Positions 50,353 to 62,095 of a stretch of DNA of 64,000 nucleotides are shown here, one piece after another. The notes beneath the pieces were generated by a model. The model did no database searches and was not told where the DNA came from. It saw only the letters and a list, made by a program, of their open reading frames with translations. Every line of letters starts with the position of its first letter. Positions within the stretch are counted from its first letter, which is position 1. The translations under genes and the position numbers were made by a program. The stretch comes from Temnothorax longispinosus (taxonomy: Eukaryota; Arthropoda; Insecta; Hymenoptera; Formicidae). The stretch spans positions 16,000,620 through 16,064,619 of the forward strand of contig NC_092366.1 of NCBI RefSeq assembly GCF_030848805.1, written 5' to 3'.

Positions 50353-52333
50353 ATGGAGATACGCGTTCTAATTGGTGCCTTGCTTGCCTGCACCGTTGCT
50401 GGTAAAAATAATATTTGCATGTTTATCTGTAAAAAAAGATGAATTTGTTGACAATTCTAGACTCGCACATTAACTTTTTAAGATTCGAATAGAAAGACAA
50501 TCGTTAATATTATTGTGTTTTATATATATATTTAACATATATTCTTCCTATATATTTCCTTTCTTTCATTTTGTATTATGCGATGTACGAGTTTCTTGTA
50601 TCCTGATTGCGCAGGGCTTCCAGTGAAAGAACAGGTGCTTCCTGACGATATTTTTACTTCACTGGATTACGAATTATTTCAAGATAAAGTAATGTACGTA
50701 TACGACGACAACGAGAACTTGGTGAAGCTAACATTGGACGACACCGGGAACGACGAAGATGGAGACGACGGCAATATCGCAAGCCGTGTCTCATTCTTTC
50801 TGTATAATAAAGACAATGTTAACGATCCGAAGCCACTTTACGTCAATGACGAGGCTGCTCTAAAGAACAGCAACTTCGATCCTGCGAAACCAACGCGTTT
50901 TATAACTCACGGATGGACGGATTCTGGCAAAAGCCCAGTATGCATTTTAATTCGCGACGGTATGTGAACATTTATCAGCGTGGAAATATTATATAACGTT
51001 TTGCAATTTAAGGTGATTATTAATAGAAATTCGAAATGTAAAACGCTACTTTCTTTTTATATAAATGAATCCAATTCATGATTACATCAGAAGACGATTT
51101 CATTTCTTCTGTTGGAATATCTTATTATGCTAATGTCTGTTGTTTCTTATGCAGCTTATCTTGGGCATAAAGATTACAACGTGATCGTCATCGACTGGAG
51201 TTCAATAAGTAAAAGGCCTTATATTTGGGCCAGCAAGCGTGTCCCGCTGATCGGTCAATTCGTCGCCACTATGATCAATTTTCTCGTGAAGCATGGAATG
51301 GATTCGTCGCACACCGTACTGGTCGGCCACTCTCTTGGTTCCCATATAGTTGGAATCGCTGCTCGCAACGCTGATAGCGATATCAGTTATGTCGTGGGTA
51401 AGTTTTCAATATTTTACACCTAATAGCATTTATATTCGACAAAGATATTTGACGCTACGAAAAATATATCTTACATCTTTAATATTCTGATTAGTCTTAA
51501 ATTTTTGAACAGATAAGAAGCCTTTCTTTTTATCAAGCGTCATTAAATCTCACAGAGATTGAAGATTATATAACCGATTAAGAGAATTTTATTTCTCCCT
51601 TTTCTTCATGTAGAAAAGATAGTACAATTTTAATATTAATGCGGCATTACTTTTCGCAGTCGCGGCACCCCTCTCTTTGAGAGTTATCAAATTTTTAAGA
51701 AGTTCGCATTTATCTTTCATGTTTGATACGCATTAGATGCGTATGTTAGTTCAGAAAGTTTTGCGATTCGGTTTTTATCTTCTTTTTCACATATATTGAT
51801 CGAACGTCGTCATTGCTCGTTTTTTTCATCGAATATAAAAGTTGATTATGTCGATCTGATTAATTAATTACAATTATTAATTGACATGGCGCGAATTTAT
51901 CGTTCCAGGACTAGATCCAGCTTTACCCGGCTTTAGTCGAGCCGGTCCAGGATCCAGGATATCGGTCGGCGATGCGAAGTACGTGGAGATTATTCATACT
52001 AACGGTGGTCGCCTCGGTTTCTTGACAGCCATCGGAGATGTCGATTATTATCCCAACGGCGGCAAAAGGCAGCCTGGCTGTCGAGTGGATCCCGCCGGCG
52101 CGTGTTCCCATGATCTCGCGTTCAAGTACTTCGCCGAGTCTATCAACAGCGAGGTAGGATTCTACGGGAAGAGGTGCACTAGTTTCCATCGATTTATAAC
52201 GGGCCTGTGCAAAAACTCGCACACATCCATCATGGGCGGTCACAAGCCGCTTTTCAGCGCCCACGATACCTACTACCTAAATACCAATCCGTCGTCCCCG
52301 TTCGCGAGAGGGCCGCTCGCGATGCGGCGCTGA
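50353..52333 (+). CDS. Secreted phospholipase A1 (venom-allergen type), copy A, complete, four exons
   Basis: Phospholipase A1 hydrolyses the sn-1 ester of phospholipids; hymenopteran members are secreted and many are venom allergens. Exons are 50353-50401, 50615-50959, 51155-51397 and 51909-52333. All introns are GT-AG and phase 1, and the joined length is 1062 nt (353 residues plus stop), normal for the family. Residues 1-17 form a hydrophobic signal peptide beginning MEIRVLIGALLA. HGW (115-117) matches the oxyanion region. GHSLG (189-193) gives nucleophile Ser191, GLDPA gives Asp215, and CSH gives His280. Only seven residues separate Cys270 and Cys278, the short lid typical of venom PLA1 rather than triglyceride lipases. 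Oddities are an acidic run at 58-68 (DDTGNDEDGDD) and Ser194 where Ala is usual after the nucleophile motif. A non-venom PLA1-like lipase role is possible, since tissue expression cannot be seen. The start is fixed by the signal peptide, the TATA box 74 bp upstream and conservation in copy B. Confidence 0.95.
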
Positions 52334-52409
52334 TGGGCGCCTGCAAAGCGATCTTGAAGGATCGGCCAGACTAGACGATCAGCCGTCAGCGAAGATTCTG
52401 CACCCAAAT

Positions 52410-52508
52410 ATTCAGCGAAGGAAAGTAGACGTAGGGCTCCGTCAACTGTCACTATTATTCAGTGAAAGACAGTTGACGTAGCCCTACATCTACTTTCCTT
52501 CGCTGAAT
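52410..52508. repeat. Strong inverted repeat in the 3'UTR of PLA1 copy A
   Basis: Arms 52410-52450 and 52468-52508 are 41 nt each and complementary at 39 of 41 positions around a 17-nt loop. It begins 77 bp after the stop codon and before the AATAAA candidates, so it should be transcribed. It may be a small MITE remnant or an RNA hairpin. A related third segment follows at 52521-52546. Confidence 0.85.
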
Positions 52509-52675
52509 ACTTTAACATGAAATAGTGACAGTTGACGTAGTTCTACGGTATTGTTTGCGGCACAGTTGTCACTGTGCACGTTTTTTTTAGCTCATAAATT
52601 TTTCTCTCTAAGAAATTTCTTAAATTATTAGCATGTAATGAATTGGCTTCTTTCTCTAGGAAACTTTATAAGCTA

Positions 52676-52681
52676 AATAAA
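52676..52681 (+). terminator. Polyadenylation signal candidate for phospholipase A1 copy A
   Basis: AATAAA lies 343 bp after the stop codon, downstream of the 3' hairpin. A second AATAAA occurs at 52742-52747. No transcript evidence is available, so the signal actually used is inferred. Confidence 0.4.
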
Positions 52682-55600
52682 ATGATGTGGAAGCAATATG
52701 CAAGTTTTTAATTTGCAAATTTGTGTTTGTTCAAAATTAATAATAAAATAATAAGTTATTCCTAAAAGAAATCCAAGTTCTTTTCTGTTAAAGTCATGAT
52801 CATATCAAACGTACATATGATCTTTATTTACATGATTTTCGTTTATACTCTATTTTTCGCTATGTGAATACAATTTTCTTTCAAGGCATTTGACAAAGTT
52901 ATGCTTTCCATGAGTGACAGGCTAAAACGCGATGCAAGTGTCTTTCCGTGTAACGTAATCGTTACGTAATTTTAAAAGGCTCGACATCCTTCGTACTGTC
53001 TGACATTTAGTCAGAGTCATGTACCTGTCCGGTGTGGAAATGTCATAGCTAGGGGTGAACGTGACGGGAAAGGGTGGGTCCATAGGCGTAGTAATACGGC
53101 TAGCGAGGGAGGGCTTTAATTAAGGCAAGTAGAGAAAAGAAAAATCCTGAGGGAATTTATAGAGGTCGGCAGCCGCGTTGGGCGTTAAGGGACTGAAGGG
53201 AATGGAGAACCCCGGTTTGAGACGGGGGTCGGCCCTGAACTCGAAGGACCGGCCCTTGGTAATTTAGACCTTCGAAACGACTCTGTGGCCCATAAAGGGC
53301 TAAATGCGAAGCGGACTTTACTGCGTTAATTTCTTTACACAATTAAAAGGACGGTCTACCAGTTTTACTATTGTTAGTACCTGGGATTCTTCCGGCAATA
53401 TTAGCGTAATAACGTATTAAACGTTTTACAGTAATCAAGGGGAAAAAAATACCAACGTAGACTTACGGATTTTACGTAAATTATACTTGTAATAAATGAC
53501 AAATTTTGATATTCAAAAACGTAAATAATGATTTTTCATCGTATTTTTAATAATTTTGCGGAATCTTCAGGATACGATTTGCATAACATTCGATACTGAA
53601 TATCCGAATAAAATGAAACGTTTACATATACTTCGAGTTACTATTTTATTTCACAATTTACTGCAAATAGAGCTTCATAAAATATAACGTTCTTTCAATT
53701 CTCCGGCGCACCGGTTTGGACATGCAGCCTTTCAGCCTTCGATCGCTATTCAGCGCGGCTCGTTCACCTTTTTACGCGAGTCAGAATCCCGAGAGAATTT
53801 TCCTCGGTGCGGCTCTATTAGTGCGCCGAATAATGATGAGTTTAAACATGGCGTCGTCGTGCTAGGGCATACATAGAAGCGGCTGCAGCGGTAGGTAGCT
53901 CGCTCGGATTAACTTGGCCCGTTGATGAGGTGATTAAACGTTGATTAAATGCAGACTAAATTGCAGTCAAAAATATCGATCCGCGCCGCCTTGACTCGAG
54001 GCGAACTCCCTGCCCCCGGGCTCTCTTTCGTCCTCTCGCAGCCGCCTTTCAAACCCGCCGTAATCATGAGTTATCTTACTCGGTCCTAATGGAATTAGAG
54101 CGCCGCTTTGATACAGCCGCGTCTCCTGCTGAATAATTACGAGATTGCCGAACGCTTTTCTCTCCGTGCGCGACAGAGGAAGAGATAGCAGTGAGATAGG
54201 TCTCTAAATTAGCTCCCATGATCACTATCATTGTTAATACGCGTACAGTCGCTTCCAAGTCGCACAGGGTTAGTCGGAATCCCTCTCGATTGTACATTTC
54301 TTTCACTGAAGACGATTCTCGCCGATTTTTACCTCACGCGCGTCGCACGTTGCGAAAGTACAATCTGGCTGCGCGCAATTACGAGCTCATTAACGGCGAA
54401 CGTGGCGACGAGGCGCTTTTCAGCGCCGGGCGTGCCCGCGACGCGAACGCGATTTCACGTACGTCGTGCAATACACGGTCCGCCGTGAATACACGTATAT
54501 GGGGCACATATAAAACGCGCCTATAAATCGCTCGCACACCCCGCGCTCGCCCGCGATCGCCCGTGTTCGCGTATACGAACGGTTGCGGCGGTTTGCGCGG
54601 TGGTGAACGACGGCGACTTTTAATCAATCCGATTATTGTCAGGAGGATTGGACCTGGCATCGTTCCTTCACTCGTTCCTGTATACGCGTATTAACGTTTG
54701 ACCCCGGATATCCCCGTTGCGCCTTCCCTCTTGCCAGCGCGAGCTTCCGGCCTCTCTTTCGCACTCGTTCAATTCACGCTCGACGTGTTCGCTCTCGCCA
54801 GCCGTTCAATAGATCCGTCATATATATATAAATGTGTATGCGTGTGTATGTGGACATCTATGTACGTGTACGCGCGATAGGCGGAGGACGATTCCTCGAT
54901 CGACCTTAATTGACTCGTCGCACCGACTGCGTTTTCTTTTATTTTCGCCCTCTACCGCGCGCGCCGCCTACGTTTTTCCCACCTTCCTTTTCAATATCAT
55001 CGATGAAGCCGGAGTTCTACTTGCACCGCTTAACGGGGTAATCCCGTGGAAACACGCGACAACGAGCGCCGCAGAGCTTCGAGTGAAAATAACTTCGATA
55101 AGGCAGACGCGTTTGCCGAGCAGATGAAGTTCTTGCCTCGGAAGTTGATCGGTCTTTGAATGTTAATTAACAACTCGTGATTGATATAGGACACATGTTT
55201 GAAGTCGCGAGAAATGAATTTCAGAAAGAATGCTTCATTGAAAGTGACCTATCAAAAGACAATCGGAGAAAACTAAACGTTTGATCAGACGAAATTTGAT
55301 TAAGCGAGCAGATAGCAAAACTTGGACAGAAAATTGACAATTTTTTCTACACTATCAATTAATTGAGTATGTAATTTACACAACGAACATATATCGAGTT
55401 TCCTTCTTTGTAGGATAGGAGTTAAATTAATACGTCAAGAGACTAATCTTTATTTTTAGTAGTATATATATGTATTTTTAAAACCGTCTTATCTTTTATT
55501 TATGACACTTGTCTCAAGCACGATAAATCTTATCGAGAAAGCTTTCCTTAATGGTAAAACATTCTATTATTGATAAACACCGGCTACTGAAATCTGGAAC

Positions 55601-55846
55601 ATATTATCTCTTGTTATAAATAGCAGCGTAACTCTTGCTATAGATATATGATATAGTAAATTTATATCTCTTATCTTGCTTTATATGAAGTATTCTAAAT
55701 TATCCATACTTTCATTTATTGATTAATCTTTTATTCTTTTCCCAGAATAATGCCGATCTTTCTTAGCGGAAATTTGATTCAGTGATAATTTTAATTAGCT
55801 CTTGCAATACTCAACTATATAAGAATTATATATAATTTTCTATGCC

Positions 55847-55970
55847 CTAGTTTACACCGATCACTTGATACGCGTATTAAATAAAAATAACTAGTAAATT
55901 AGTTTGATTATTGGCTGATCAGCTCAAATATACCATTTGATACGCGTATCAAGAAATCGGTGTAAACTAG
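55847..55970. mobile_element. Palindromic MITE-like element between the PLA1 copies
   Basis: A roughly 124-bp palindrome whose ends read CTAGTTTACACCGAT and its reverse complement. Both arms also contain TTGATACGCGTAT. The trinucleotide GCC flanks both sides (55844-55846 and 55971-55973), consistent with a 3-bp target duplication. It has no coding potential. The superfamily is not assignable by eye. Confidence 0.7.
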
Positions 55971-56550
55971 GCCTTTGTTTAGAAATTATGATTCTCTGTT
56001 AAAGGAGACTTAATTTAGATTTAGATAAAAATTGAAGGTATTATTGTTTGTTTTAATTCTTAAAGGCTCCAGTTGCTGTTCGTCTCGCGATATTTTCATC
56101 GCGATAAGTTTGCTTTAAATCGGGATGAGAATGCGAAAGAAAGCATCCAGGGGGGACCTGCGACACTCTGCACACGATTCGTACGTTAGCTGTACTTGGA
56201 GAAACCGGCCAACGTGCAAATCGCCTGAACATGCATACACGCACGCACACACGTGTACGCAAAGAAGTGGACAGCCTGGCCCTGACACTCAGAAGCACCA
56301 TCAGTTATATAGAGACCGCCGACTGGACCGCCACCACTACCATCGCCGATACCACCATTACGAAGCGCCGCCACCCCCCTCCCCCTCGTAACACATGGCG
56401 ACGGCTATATCGCGGAGAACGGGTCGCGTGGGACGGGGGGAGGGTGGCAAACGGGGACGGTTTTTTAAATCTAGCCATCAAGGATCCATCCTGGCCTGGC
56501 TGAATGCCCGCGCGCCATACATCGAAAGCGATCTAACGCGACCGCGCGTA

Positions 56551-56587
56551 TTTGTCGGCCGCCCATTATCCTCCTCGAAATTCAATT
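56551..56587. repeat. Short dispersed direct repeat, first copy
   Basis: This matches 57194-57230 at 33 of 37 positions, with the shared core CGAAATTCAATT. Weaker similarity continues for about 30 bp past both copies. Function unknown. Confidence 0.55.
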
Positions 56588-57193
56588 ACCGGTACGAGCG
56601 TGAAACCTATTTTTGCGCCGGTCCACAACCAACACTTCTTCTTGCATCTTAGCACGGCCGTATGAGTACGTTCCTCTTTCATTTGGGCGGGAGGGGAGAA
56701 GGAGCAAATAGATAGATCTTGGTTTTTCTTTAACATTTATCACCTATGCTCATATCGCTTTTTATTAAGCTCGTTAGCAGTAGGAAAAGAATATTATGGA
56801 CAGTCTTATTTGCATTTTGTCGCGTCCTGTCCAATTTTCTTCCACGATTATATCAAGAGCATTTTATTTTTTGCGTGCAAAATCGATCTCGACATTAATT
56901 CGCGATATTTCGATGCCGACAATTAACGCAACGCTTCTCTTTCTTTCCCACTCGTACGCGTTATACGATTAAAGTAATTGTATTCCACTGTGTTCTTCTC
57001 AATCAAGTTCAAAGTGTCGCCAGAGTTTTTTTTCTCTCGTTTTCACGGGACTTCGCGCATGCCGAAAAAAAGGGCACGCGTCCCTTGTTATCGTGGCACG
57101 TAGCCATTCATTAATTAAGTGTAAAGCATATGTAAAACGCACGATGTAAAAATATAATTGCGCAACGAGGGCGATGTACCGCTACTCTGTAAA

Positions 57194-57230
57194 TTTGTCG
57201 ATCGCCCATTATTCTCGTCGAAATTCAATT
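57194..57230. repeat. Short dispersed direct repeat, second copy
   Basis: Partner of 56551-56587, about 643 bp downstream in the same orientation. It is non-coding. Confidence 0.55.
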
Positions 57231-58557
57231 GCGGGGATGCGTGCATGAAGCCTGTTTTTGTGATATAACCTGTGCACGAATCGATTTGTTTCCAGATGAA
57301 ACTTATTTTACATTATTTATTTGCGTTCACTCTCCGTCTCTCCTTCATCTTCTTCGCTCGTCGCCGCGCATCAATTTGCATCGTGCTTCTATTTTTTTAA
57401 AATCATTTTCGCGAACCATCATTGAAGTATTCTGCTTTCTTCTCTATCACCCTTATTTAATCTGGACTTATTCTTATCATTATCATGTTGCATTCGTGCA
57501 AAAAAAAGTATCACGAGTTCTCTTTGACATATATACTCTCGTCGCAATGCAGATCGTACTCTATCCGAGCGGAATATAAATGAGATGTCATTTGAAAATG
57601 TGCGCCAACTCTTATTCATCATTGCTTTTATTAGATCGCTATTATAATAGCTTGGTGACTAAACAAATATTGGATGTATTATTTTTTGCGCATCGAGGGT
57701 TTATTTTTATTACGTTTTATATACTTCACCACTACACGTGGCACGTCTCCCACGAGATTTCGGGATCCCTTGTTTCCGCGCCATCGTCTCGAATGGTGAT
57801 CTTTTTTTCACGAAAACAAGAATTTTTTCTGATTAATCGAGAGCCGATCGACCGCACTGTGCATTCTCGAAAGCCCCGTATTGTTTATCCCGCGATTGGT
57901 AGACACGATTGAAATCTTTCTCTCCTGTCGACCTTTGTTCTTCGCCTCTTTTGATTCGGAATGTCCAGCCACAGGCTGCAACCGTCCATTTAAAATATCA
58001 CGTACCTTTCAGTAAATCGTCGGGGATCTCCTTAAACGCTTCGTAATTTCATCCAAACTAATGCGTAAATCACCGTCGAGGAAAATAATGGAAAACTATA
58101 TATTCTCGGAGGATGTAATTTAATTCAATATCGATGTCTACGCGTACACACACATACGGACGGTGCCGGTACGTGAATTATATAAACACAAATTCTGACA
58201 ATGAGTCAATCTGCATGATACCGAAGCTGCAGTTATGGAAATTAATGCCAGCTTCTAAAAATAAGCAATTCTAGAAAGTCAGATTTAGTACTTGAACATA
58301 GATAGATCTCTACTCGTATGCATAATTACAGATAGCTCGACACAGCATTATATACAGCGGCAATCATAAATTCTCGGCGCAACGACGATATCGTTCTTTA
58401 GAGATTAAAGTAGCCTTTTCCCTAGTCGTCGATATTTCGACAAAAAGTCAAATAGTGAAACTATTTTAATTATTTATATGTACGGATCATGATTATATTA
58501 TACGTATTTGTGTTGAAAAAGAAAGGAATATTTCTGTCACATCGATTGAAATTCTTA

Positions 58558-58696
58558 TGTCCATTTCTACCAATGCAGATTAACTTTAATCTTGGTTCAA
58601 CTTACCTTTTATCTTTTTTTAATTCTTAGAACTAGAAAAAGATAAAAAGTAAGTTAAACCAAAATTAAAGTTAATCTGCATTGGTGGAAATGAACA
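58558..58696. mobile_element. Palindromic MITE with TTA target duplication
   Basis: A 139-bp element with long inverted arms (over 55 nt with few mismatches). The termini are TGTCCATTTCTACCAATGC on the left and the complement of TGTTCATTTCCACCAATGC on the right. Direct TTA repeats flank it at 58555-58557 and 58697-58699. A TTA target is typical of PIF/Harbinger-derived MITEs (family knowledge). The element itself is non-coding. Confidence 0.75.
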
Positions 58697-61600
58697 TTAG
58701 AGATACGATGATTTCAGATAAACGCGGCGATGATTAATCTGCTGTTGTTTGGGGGAGAAAAAAAACACGATCGTTGCGACTCGATGTGATGAAAAAGTTG
58801 GGGCGTTTTGTTATGGCTGGTGCCCGGCGTAGCGAAAATCTCATCACTTAGGGCTTAATAACCAGAACACGCAGACTCCGGCAAGAACGCGCTACGCGCT
58901 CATTTATTTCCACGTCTTTTGCCGCGATAGTTTTCCCTCTTTTTGTCGCGCGTCCGCTTTTTCTTCCCTTGCTCTTCGAGTGCGAAAGACCAAGCGCGAA
59001 AAAGAGAGAGGGACGTAAAGCGGGCGGACCGGGCGGCCCCGGGTCGAGCCCGCTAAAAAACGCCAGTGCGGGCCACGATGACTTTCGGAATCATTTTTCA
59101 AAATGTCTGCCTCTGCCTCGAGGGGGGTGACCCCGACGGGCGGCGGCGGCGGGGGGCGAGGAGGGGGTGGCAGAGGGGTGGTCAACCCCCGTGGCGTAGG
59201 GTGGCAAGATGGCGCCGCATGGTAAATCGATGGAGGCTAGTCACTGCAGGCGCCCTCGCTTTCACAGCTCCAACTCCCCGTTCCTCCCCCCGTCACCCCC
59301 AGACCACCACCCACTTTGCTTCCCCCTCGTCGTCCCCCTCATTTTCGAGCTTCACGCAAGCGCCCGCACCGTGGACGTCGAGTCTTCGGTCATCTAAGCA
59401 TAATTTTGCACGGTTTCTAGCATAGTAACCTACGCCTTGCTGAAAAAAAAAAATGTACAAAAAGTATTTTTTATTCTTTTTTGTGTATGGAAAAAAATTC
59501 AATTTCCGAGAAAATTTCAAAATAAAAAAGTGACCAATCAATCTTCCTTTCCCGTTCTATTCTTTTTTCTAATTTTTTGACAGAAATCTCTAAGCGAAAC
59601 AAACACACGTCAAAATGTACAAAAATTATAACGACATTCATTAATCGCTAATTTGCCGCTAATTACGTTAGAGCAGTTTGCAAATAACGCGCTAGGCGAG
59701 AGTGAACTAGAAGGCTCGCGGGGGGAAAATGGTAAGCCGATCGTATCCCGATTTTTCCGATAAACCCATCTCATTTTAATATTCAACACCTGTAAACGTA
59801 TCGGAACAAAGGCGATAGCCGCTGCAAATCGGAAAGTATTTGTATCGGATGCATTCCGCTGAGCGCGCTCTGTGTACAATAAAAATTTCAAGCGGGTCGT
59901 TAAAACTGGTTTTATCCCAGCGGCGCGGTGTATATGCGGAGAGAAGCGAACCTGTTTGATTCTGTCTGAGAAATGTAACCGCCGAGGGCGAGAACTCTCG
60001 CCGCCGCGGCTTTTAAAAAGAACACACGCCACAACAGGTTTCCGTCTCTTAATCCTTCCGCGCTCGCTTAACAGTCTCTCACGTCGATGTGCAAATGAAA
60101 ATTTTCATAGACACGTTAACGTCGCCTTTTTCCCCCCGCGTTTCCAAGGCTAATGCCGCGAAATTTTCATAAGCGCGCTAATTTCATTATACTAATTGGA
60201 ATATTTTAAAATTTACGTAAACGCGGGGACCGCGCCGTAGGACTCAATTACGAATAAAAACCCGCGAGCACGGGGGGGAATTAAATGTCTCGGTGGGAAA
60301 ACACGCGCGTTTAGGGGGTCGTATTTTCCTAGTCGCTCATGTAAGTCGTTTCTCGCGCACGTCGTTCTTCATCTTTCTATATATAGCCGAGGTCTCAGAC
60401 AGAACGAAACAGAACGAAACATCGGTCAATCAAGTCGCCCGATATTGTCCATTATCATAATTCCTCGTGAAATGCTTGACGTTGCTACTTGTCAACAATG
60501 CCCATTTGAGATTTATGCAAAATGTATTTCGAAACGTCATAGATAAGTGTCGATATAGCCGCACTGCACAAATGTGAACAGTTTTCTTAATGTTCTAACA
60601 TAAAAAAGCAACGTAGACAAATAAAGAGATTATTATTATCTTTAATATCTGTTGCTAGTGTTTAATTTACTGATATTTAAAAAATATAATCCAATATCCG
60701 TTTCTACATTAATTTTTCTTATTTCTTCTTTATATCAATAAGCTTTGTCAACTAACGTTTACTAGATTAGATTGAGTGTACGCTAAGAAAAGAACAAAGA
60801 TATTACATTTTTCTTGCTCGCTTGAATTTCATTTTTGTTTTTTGTTACACGTGACACGAAGATTAAGATGATTACTTTTTGATGCACATCTACCCTTCCA
60901 CAATATCATATTATCGTTTAAACGGCCGTTTAATCTGTATATGGAATTTCAAGGCAATGTTTAAAAATCAAATGGTATGTATAGATTAACGCTTATCATT
61001 GTTTTATAAGAATGATTGATAATGCGGATAACGCAATTGATATATAAATAATTGATTGTCCAAAATGAGGTTACAATCAAAGCGTAAATTGCATAAAAAC
61101 TCTATTTACTTGATAGCTTAATTATATCATTAACCCGATATCAACTCGATGTAATTAATATAATAATAGAGAATAATAATATCTTTAAAATATTAAACTC
61201 TTTCAAGGGATATTGGAATGTGCGTAATACGAGCCGGCCAATCGTTTTATATTTAAATTATATGATTTATCGAATTGTTACGCTGTATTAATTTGCATTT
61301 TCGTATTTCTAGCGTTTTGTGTGTACAATTCTTCTGCGCGATATTATATCCATTAACATCTCTGTCGCGCGTGATTCCTCTGTCAATATTTAATTCTTGA
61401 TCTTAACAAAAAATCTTTGTCAATAACATCCGCTGATTAGCATATCGAATAATCTCGGTGAGGACAGAGAAAATTGATTTACGCCGCGAAGCACGTGCGA
61501 AAAAATGACAAATCTCAACACGGCAATTGAATTGGATCGGTACGCGGATCAGATAATTAACGTTGAAAAAAATAAATGACGTCTTATCAATATTAAATCG

Positions 61601-62095
61601 ATCTTGTTTTAAAGATTTACCGAGACAAATATTTCCTTGCTTAATTGATCCTTCTAAAGATACGCTCCGCTTCAAAAACGTGATGTGCACATGATTTTCT
61701 TCATTATTCCTTCTTTTGTTATTTCAAAATCTGTAGCAATTTTTTCTAAATATTTCGGCTTTTATAAATTTCTATTTGTTTTTCTGGGATTAATTTCTTC
61801 TTTTTGACATTTTATTTACAGATTTTAATTACTAAATATGATTGAAATATATTTCATTAACTTTTCTAAATGCCAAAGTTTGTCTGTCTATAATCAACGA
61901 TAGGTTTAGTGTCTTGTATATATTCCAGATTTAGGCATATCAATTTACTTTTTGACTATACAAAATTCAATAATTATTTCGTATATTAATAACACTTTAA
62001 ATGTTCTCTAACCGATTCTTAACGATTTTTGTAAATGGAAAATATAAAAAACTCGAGAATTTATAAAATTGAATCACGTGCTCAGATAGACATTA

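Larger units (their letters stand above)
48967..51557 (+). repeat. Tandem duplication unit, left copy (contains PLA1 copy A)
   Basis: Alignable homology with 61507-64000 begins abruptly at about 48967 and continues through the upstream region, exons 1-3, introns 1-2 and the start of intron 3, where the partner meets the window edge. The true right end of the unit is therefore unknown. Differences are mostly substitutions of around 4-5 percent plus a few indels: a 145-bp palindromic insertion here, a longer 3' end of intron 1 here, and a 45-bp segment and a 34-bp tandem repeat in the other copy. Confidence 0.93.
52682..61506. other. Intergenic region between the PLA1 copies
   Basis: It contains two palindromic MITE-like elements (55847-55970 and 58558-58696) and a 37-bp direct repeat pair. 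Mixed to CpG-rich DNA lies at 53700-55130 and 58850-59400, and AT-rich DNA elsewhere. 53157-53342 on the minus strand is an open frame of unbiased composition without recognised homology. No third PLA1 copy is visible. Confidence 0.6.

Noticed and set aside
50578..50967. Open frame starting at ATG 50578 and stopping at 50967, considered as a separate gene or a premature stop in PLA1
   Set aside because: The ATG lies in intron 1 and the TGA lies after the GT donor at 50960. Copy B has the same splice structure, and the four exons join in frame.
54218..55127. Several overlapping open frames downstream of PLA1 copy A
   Set aside because: Short, on both strands, with no similarity to lipase motifs or to each other; composition artefacts of a CpG-rich stretch.
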